NCBI GenBank assembly: GCA_949486985.1
Contig: CATBLW010000181.1
Span: 1 to 9,109 of the forward strand
DNA from: Prochlorococcus marinus str. MIT 9215
Lineage (GTDB): Bacteria > Cyanobacteriota > Cyanobacteriia > PCC-6307 > Cyanobiaceae
DNA length: 9,109 nucleotides
Reading direction: 5' to 3'
Shown: positions 5,545-9,109 of the stretch, in pieces
Position numbering within the stretch: position 1 is the first letter of the stretch
How the letters are laid out: the number at the start of each line of letters is the position of its first letter
Position numbers and translations under genes: made by a program
The notes under the pieces: model-generated
What the model was told of the DNA's origin: nothing
Seen by the model: the letters and a program-made list of their open reading frames with translations, nothing else
Database searches by the model: none

Positions 5545-6198
5545 GTGACCCGTGGACTTCTGATTGCGCTTTGGGGTTGGCTGCTGGTCTGGAGTGTCTT
5601 GTCGAGACGTCTTGACTTGTTGCTTCGCGGTGTCTTCCACGGTCTTGTGGGTGTTTCGGGAGTGGCTCTTATTGTTGTTGGCATTGCGGTGATCACTCGC
5701 AACATCAAGCAGCGAGAACCCGTGCCCTGGCCATGGTTGGCGGGGGGCTTGATGGCAATACTTGTTCTGCTGGTACCACCCAATCCTTCCTTCAGTGACT
5801 TGGCAGCCACGCGACCTCAAGGTTTACCAGAACCCTTGGAGCTTGCTTTTGTCTTGCCTCCTGAACAGCGCACCTTGACGGAGTGGGTGCGGCTATTGCG
5901 CAGCCAGCCTGACCCTGATTTGGTTGATGGCAATCCTGTCAATATCAGTGGCTTTGTGCTGAAACTTGGCGAATCACCTGCCCAGATTGCCAGGCTTACT
6001 GTGCGTTGCTGTTTGGCTGATGCCACCCCTGCCGGTCTTCCAGTGGCATGGCCAAAGGATATGGAGCCAAAGGTCAATCAATGGCTCGCCATCGAAGGAA
6101 GAATGCGTGTCGAGAGTCGAGATGGGCAGAGGGTTGCGGTTGTTGTTCCCGAAACAATCGAGCCGATAGAACGGCCACTGCGGCCGCTTGAGCCATGA
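5545..6198 (+). CDS. TIGR03943/DUF1980 family permease-associated protein (YcgQ-like)
   Basis: This 217-residue membrane protein is the usual companion of YcgR-type permeases, and the two are thought to act as a complex. Three hydrophobic segments (about 5-19, 29-50 and 62-78) are followed by a soluble C-terminal domain. In it the family pattern is clear: LTEWVRLL (111-118), a G..VNISGFV stretch (129-138), and RLTVRCCLADATPAG (150-164) with the conserved Cys155-Cys156-x-Ala-Asp159-Ala. Paired cysteines and an Asp suggest metal or thiol chemistry, but no function has been established that I can cite. The GTG start at 5545 is supported by AGGA (5534-5537) seven bases upstream and lies 13 bp after the permease stop. 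The gene's stop overlaps the next ATG (ATGA), so the three genes 4575-7517 form one operon. Confidence 0.88.
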   Translation: MTRGLLIALWGWLLVWSVLSRRLDLLLRGVFHGLVGVSGVALIVVGIAVITRNIKQREPVPWPWLAGGLMAILVLLVPPNPSFSDLAATRPQGLPEPLELAFVLPPEQRTLTEWVRLLRSQPDPDLVDGNPVNISGFVLKLGESPAQIARLTVRCCLADATPAGLPVAWPKDMEPKVNQWLAIEGRMRVESRDGQRVAVVVPETIEPIERPLRPLEP

Positions 6199-7517
6199 AG
6201 AAGCGCTTCTGGTTGTTGCTATCAGGTGCGGCTCTTCTCGTGCTGGCTCAACAACAGTTGTTGATTCAACGTCCACCCCGGTTAATCAAACAAACACTCC
6301 AGTCGATCCATTCTGGTAATGCGGCTGTTGACTTTCAGTTCAGTCGACCCATGCAACGTCAAAGCGTTGCCGACACCAGTCGGATTGATCCTCAGACCCC
6401 TCACCGATGGCTAGGGGAGAACAATCCATTACGGCTCATCCTCGATGCAAAGCATGGCATCACTGTGCCTCTGCGGTTGATGCTGAGCGGTAAGGACCGA
6501 CGCGGTCTCTCTTTGCAAAAGCAGACCTGGTTGTGGGATCCCAGGCCCTGGATCATTGCGACGCGAATGACAGAGACAGGAGAACAGATTCAACTTCAAG
6601 ATCGAGATGGGCATTGGATTCCCATCAGTCCAACGTGGACTGGCATTCAGAGCGTGGTGCCATTTGGCAATGGACGGGGTATTGCCGTTGTCAGCAGGAA
6701 TGTCGATGGAGATGAACAGGTTTGGTTGCAACGTCTACGGCCACGAAGCCTTACGCGTCGTCGCAACGGTCTGGGGCCACCAACGTTGGAGCCACTTCAA
6801 TCGCTCGCCAATAAACCATTTTTCTTTGCTCATCTCAGCAGCAATCTCAATGGAGACTTATTGCTTCAGACTGGGGGCTTCTCGCCAGGCAGTGAACGGT
6901 TTCAATTGATTGGTGCTGATGGCCGCAAACGCTCTCTGAAACTAAAAACATCCGGACCGGTGCAACTATTGCCATCTGGCGGTGGTCTTGTTGTTCCAAC
7001 CTTCGACGGCCTCTCATTAAGACCGATCATTGACAATGGCCGACCCGTTCAACTGCTTCCAGGTAGCCGTAATCTGGGCGCGTTCTGTGCAGCGTCTGGT
7101 CGTGCTGTTCTGATCAGGCATTGGCCTGATTACAGACGCTCCATTGAACTGGTGATCCCCGGACTATCTCCCAAACAGTTGCATCTTGGGGAGCAAGCCA
7201 TTCTGGCCGTGAGTTGCGACAGTCTTGGGGAGCACATCTGGGCTGTTCTCGGTGGTTGGAGTGGTCGCAAAAGTGAGCATGAAATCGTGTTGTTTGATCG
7301 CAATGGCAAGGTCCTCAAACGTCGTCTACTCACACCTTGGAGTCTGAAAGCGGGCGCGCCGCTTCAGTTCGATCCTGTGACCCAGCAACTGTTGATGACG
7401 ATCGTTAAGACCCAAAACAACGACGGCAGGGCTGGGATCATGGATGCATTCACATTGGAATGGCGCAAGTTATTGTCGACTCCAATCAGTGAGGCACAGT
7501 GGCTTCCTGCCGGCTAG
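6195..7517 (+). CDS. Exported protein with Ig-like domain and probable beta-propeller; function unknown
   Basis: I do not recognise a named family for this 440-residue protein. Residues 1-18 form a basic and hydrophobic signal or anchor (MKKRF followed by a leucine-rich run), so most of it should lie in the periplasm. Residues about 44-105 resemble a bacterial Ig-like domain of the SbsA/Big_5 type (VDFQFSRPM at 45-53, DPQTPHRW, then GKDRRGLSL). From about residue 110 the sequence shows repeated short beta-strand blocks with GDEQVWLQ, FDRNGKVL and similar turns, consistent with a beta-propeller such as WD40- or TolB-like folds; this is a reading of pattern, not a match. It overlaps the preceding gene by 4 bp and is translationally coupled to it, so it probably serves the permease pair, perhaps as a periplasmic scaffold. 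Only two cysteines and few histidines are present, so direct metal binding is not indicated. Confidence 0.8.
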   Translation: MKKRFWLLLSGAALLVLAQQQLLIQRPPRLIKQTLQSIHSGNAAVDFQFSRPMQRQSVADTSRIDPQTPHRWLGENNPLRLILDAKHGITVPLRLMLSGKDRRGLSLQKQTWLWDPRPWIIATRMTETGEQIQLQDRDGHWIPISPTWTGIQSVVPFGNGRGIAVVSRNVDGDEQVWLQRLRPRSLTRRRNGLGPPTLEPLQSLANKPFFFAHLSSNLNGDLLLQTGGFSPGSERFQLIGADGRKRSLKLKTSGPVQLLPSGGGLVVPTFDGLSLRPIIDNGRPVQLLPGSRNLGAFCAASGRAVLIRHWPDYRRSIELVIPGLSPKQLHLGEQAILAVSCDSLGEHIWAVLGGWSGRKSEHEIVLFDRNGKVLKRRLLTPWSLKAGAPLQFDPVTQQLLMTIVKTQNNDGRAGIMDAFTLEWRKLLSTPISEAQWLPAG

Positions 7518-7548
7518 AGAGGCACAGACTGCCATCCTGCTGGCTAGA
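7491..7548. repeat. Tandem duplication across the stop codon of the 6195-7517 gene
   Basis: Two adjacent units share the start GAGGCACAG and the end GGCTAGA: 7491-7518 (28 bp) and 7519-7548 (30 bp), with CTTCCTGC against CATCCTGC in the middle. The first unit carries the TAG stop (7515-7517); the second copies it downstream in the 43-bp gap before the convergent gene. It looks like a recent slippage or duplication event. No T-run terminator is visible here. Confidence 0.75.
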
Positions 7549-7560
7549 AGATCACGTCAA

Positions 7561-8661
7561 TCAGAAGCTGAATGTGACGCCGGTGCCGACATGGTGTTGC
7601 CAGCCTTTCCCCCAGCCTGAACCACCTTTTGAGCTATAGGCGGGCTCCCAGTGGGCGAACACAACGGTGTTGCTGGCGACTGGATAGGTAAGTCCCAGTT
7701 CGCCTGCGAAGTCGGTGCGCTGTTCTAATCCTGAGTAACTACCGGGAACGTAGAAGCGAGGCCCTGCGTTCAGGGTCAGGTTTAACTTGTCGATATTGAA
7801 GCCGACTCCAATACGAGGATCGGTGTAGTTACCCATCCAAGTGCCGTCCGACTCCCAACCCTGTCGATGATCAAGCGAGAGATAAACCCCATCGATGAGG
7901 TCTTCGATGCGATCGCCAAGGGCAAAGTTGACGTCTCCATCGCCAAGTGCCCAAACGGCTGTCGCTCCTAGTTCATTCTTGAGACCTTTGATGTCTTCGC
8001 CTTGATCCTGCGTGACGTAGTAGGGATTCCAGGAGACCGAGAGGCTTAGGCGGTCGTTGGGTGCATAGCGAACTTGTAGGAAACCTCGGACATCGGTGCG
8101 CTTGTAGTCGCTGTTGTGAGAGCCATGGCTGCTGTGCGTTTCATGGCCCGCATGATCGTCATCATCATCGTCTGAATGGTCGTCATGATCGTCGTCACTG
8201 TGCATGTCATGGTCTTTTTCCCCATGGTCGTCATGATCTTCGTGATCATCGTCTTCATGCTCGTCATGCTCTTCGTCGTCATGCTCTGCATGATCATCGG
8301 CATGCACCTTGCCGTAAAAGTGTTCGGCTTCTCCCCACACCAGGGATGGTCCAATGGCAGCTTCAATTGCGATGCTGCCCCCATTCTCAAGCCCCCATTC
8401 CATCTCCAGGCCAACCAGACCATCAATGGCGTAGTGCTCAGGGTTGCCATCGAGGTTGGTCATGAATCCACCATGGCCTTCGATGGAAAGAACAGGGGTT
8501 GCGCTGAATTCTCCAGCTTCTAAGACTTCTTCTCCACCTCCACCATGATTATGGTTACCGCCGGCAAAGCTGGGGCGTCCGAGGCTGGTGTCAAGTGTTG
8601 TAGGAGTAAGAAGTAGGGCTAGAAGAAGGAACTGTTGACGATTGAAGAGACGACGAGACAT
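7561..8661 (-). CDS. Predicted outer-membrane beta-barrel protein with His/Asp-rich loop
   Basis: This is a 366-residue protein of unrecognised family. A signal peptide is likely (MSRRLFNR then a leucine run; the end is uncertain, possibly near residue 33). A short N-terminal HNHGGGG (37-43) is the first His cluster. Residues about 52-116 and 186-366 show alternating hydrophobic/polar strands with aromatic girdle residues, and the chain ends in GTGVTFSF with a terminal Phe, the usual sorting signal of outer-membrane barrels. Between two strands lies a loop (120-182) almost only of His, Asp, Glu, Ser and Gly, with 17 histidines. This loop could capture divalent metals at the surface or periplasmic face. 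The gene is convergent to the permease operon (43 bp apart). Direct repeats lie upstream at 8690-8739. A channel for, or scavenger of, Zn2+ or a similar ion is inferred; a soluble beta-sandwich is the main alternative. Confidence 0.82.
   Translation of the reverse strand: MSRRLFNRQQFLLLALLLTPTTLDTSLGRPSFAGGNHNHGGGGEEVLEAGEFSATPVLSIEGHGGFMTNLDGNPEHYAIDGLVGLEMEWGLENGGSIAIEAAIGPSLVWGEAEHFYGKVHADDHAEHDDEEHDEHEDDDHEDHDDHGEKDHDMHSDDDHDDHSDDDDDDHAGHETHSSHGSHNSDYKRTDVRGFLQVRYAPNDRLSLSVSWNPYYVTQDQGEDIKGLKNELGATAVWALGDGDVNFALGDRIEDLIDGVYLSLDHRQGWESDGTWMGNYTDPRIGVGFNIDKLNLTLNAGPRFYVPGSYSGLEQRTDFAGELGLTYPVASNTVVFAHWEPAYSSKGGSGWGKGWQHHVGTGVTFSF
8116..8304 (-). repeat. Low-complexity His/Asp codon tract inside the barrel gene
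   Basis: This stretch encodes residues 120-182 of the protein at 7561-8661. On the plus strand it is built from repeated ATC, GTC, TCG and CAT triplets (complements of Asp and His codons). There is no exact long unit; it is a degenerate trinucleotide tract, prone to length change by slippage. It also generates spurious long reading frames on both strands. Confidence 0.9.
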
Positions 8662-8689
8662 TGGTTGGCTTAGGTATTAATAGAGAAAA

Positions 8690-8739
8690 TGATTAGAAAT
8701 GGAATCAACAATGGCGACAATCACCAATGGTGAAAATCA
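8690..8739. promoter_or_regulatory. Iterated AATGG..AATCA motif upstream of the barrel gene
   Basis: Three copies of a split motif lie in the 95-bp upstream gap: AATGG-AATCA (8698-8707), AATGGCGACAATCA (8710-8723) and AATGGTGAAAATCA (8726-8739). The last two differ at only 2 of 14 positions. The region also holds TCACCA-A-TGGTGA (8720s to 8733), a 6-1-6 palindrome, and TGATT/AATCA inverted at 8690-8707. A TATTAA lies closer to the start on the minus strand. Such iteration suggests a regulator binding site, but no known consensus was matched and the promoter elements are not clear. Confidence 0.45.
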
Positions 8740-8756
8740 ATAGCTAAAAAGCTTGT

Positions 8757-9109
8757 TCAACGAATCGCTGACCAACGCGCGATCAATTCATCAGCAGCGG
8801 CTTGATCACATTGCCCACCTTGACCATTAACCACCGTGCAGATGTTCAACGTCGCTGTACCGACGGTGGAGCGATCGGGAGCGAGTCCATCTGCGAAAAG
8901 AGGTGCGCCATTCACAGGCAGCCCAGTGCTGCGGCTGATGCGACGCATGGTTTTGCTGACGGGCAGAGATTCAGGAAACAGGGTTTCGGCACCGGAACCT
9001 TTTACTTCTGCTGTGATCTTCATCAGGCTCGATGGGCGTAGAACCCCTCCAGTTGTGAATGAATCGAGCATGGTGATTTGCTGTAGCCCATAGCGATTGG
9101 TTAGGTGGC
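8757..9109 (-). CDS. Unrecognised protein, C-terminal part (5' end probably beyond window)
   Basis: I do not recognise this protein. The frame is open from its stop at 8757 to the window edge. An ATG at 9071 would give 104 residues, but it has no ribosome site and the 12 codons before it (reading HLTNRYGLQQIT) are also open, so the gene most likely begins outside the window. The visible part is hydrophilic, with beta-like segments (MKITAEVKG) and two cysteines ten residues apart (NICTVV and GGQCDQ) near the end, which might form a disulfide in an exported protein. It ends in an acidic/hydrophobic helix. It is on the same strand as the barrel gene, 95 bp upstream of it, separated by the repeat-rich region at 8690-8739. 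A link to metal handling cannot be argued from the sequence. Confidence 0.6.
   Translation of the reverse strand, partial: HLTNRYGLQQITMLDSFTTGGVLRPSSLMKITAEVKGSGAETLFPESLPVSKTMRRISRSTGLPVNGAPLFADGLAPDRSTVGTATLNICTVVNGQGGQCDQAAADELIARWSAIR

Noticed and set aside
8061..8523. Plus-strand frames opposite the barrel gene, rich in His/Cys or Met/Val
   Set aside because: They are read from the His/Asp triplet tract of the minus-strand gene, which has a signal peptide and barrel pattern; the opposing frames are composition artefacts.
8690..8740. Zur box upstream of the barrel gene
   Set aside because: AATGATTA-like stretches recall Fur/Zur sites, but no full 7-1-7 palindrome matching a consensus I know is present, so no regulator is named.

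Overview
The window comes from a marine picocyanobacterium, most likely Synechococcus or a low-light Prochlorococcus. The evidence is the C-terminal part of a psbA gene with a picocyanobacterial-type 359-residue D1 numbering, a cyanobacterial mntCAB operon, a short high-light-inducible (hli) gene, a DUF3721-type small protein, and two copies of the cyanobacterial HIP1 octamer GCGATCGC (4653-4660 and 7909-7916). No tRNA, rRNA, CRISPR array, transposase or integrase is visible. The genes are compact, with ATGA and TGATG stop/start overlaps inside the operons.

Left part (1-3500) concerns photosystem II. It holds the end of psbA (D1) with all its C-terminal Mn4CaO5 ligands, then tandem terminators. 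Next is mntC-mntA-mntB, an ABC importer whose binding protein carries the His-His-Glu-Asp ligand set of Mn2+-type cluster A-1 proteins and the cysteine pair known from Synechocystis MntC. A convergent hli gene follows. The D1 protein, the supply of its metal and a photoprotective pigment-binding protein are therefore neighbours. Upstream of hli lies a pair of GTTACA direct repeats resembling the HLR1 element bound by RpaB.

Middle (3498-4160) is about 660 bp with no convincing gene. It holds an imperfect 15-bp tandem repeat bracketed by an inverted repeat, several small hairpins, and two palindromes just upstream of a good -10 element for the next gene.

Right part (4161-8661) looks like a metal-handling accessory cluster. 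In order it contains: a secreted DUF3721-type protein with a His-rich tail; a YraQ/YcgR-type (UPF0718, PF03773) inner-membrane permease with a CxC motif; its usual partner of the YcgQ/DUF1980/TIGR03943 type; a membrane-anchored or secreted protein with an Ig-like domain and probable beta-propeller; and, convergently, an outer-membrane beta-barrel-like protein with a 63-residue His/Asp loop holding 17 histidines. Read together, the products would span outer membrane, periplasm and inner membrane. A joint role in divalent-metal uptake, sequestration or export is inferred, not shown. The window ends inside an unrecognised minus-strand gene (8757-9109).
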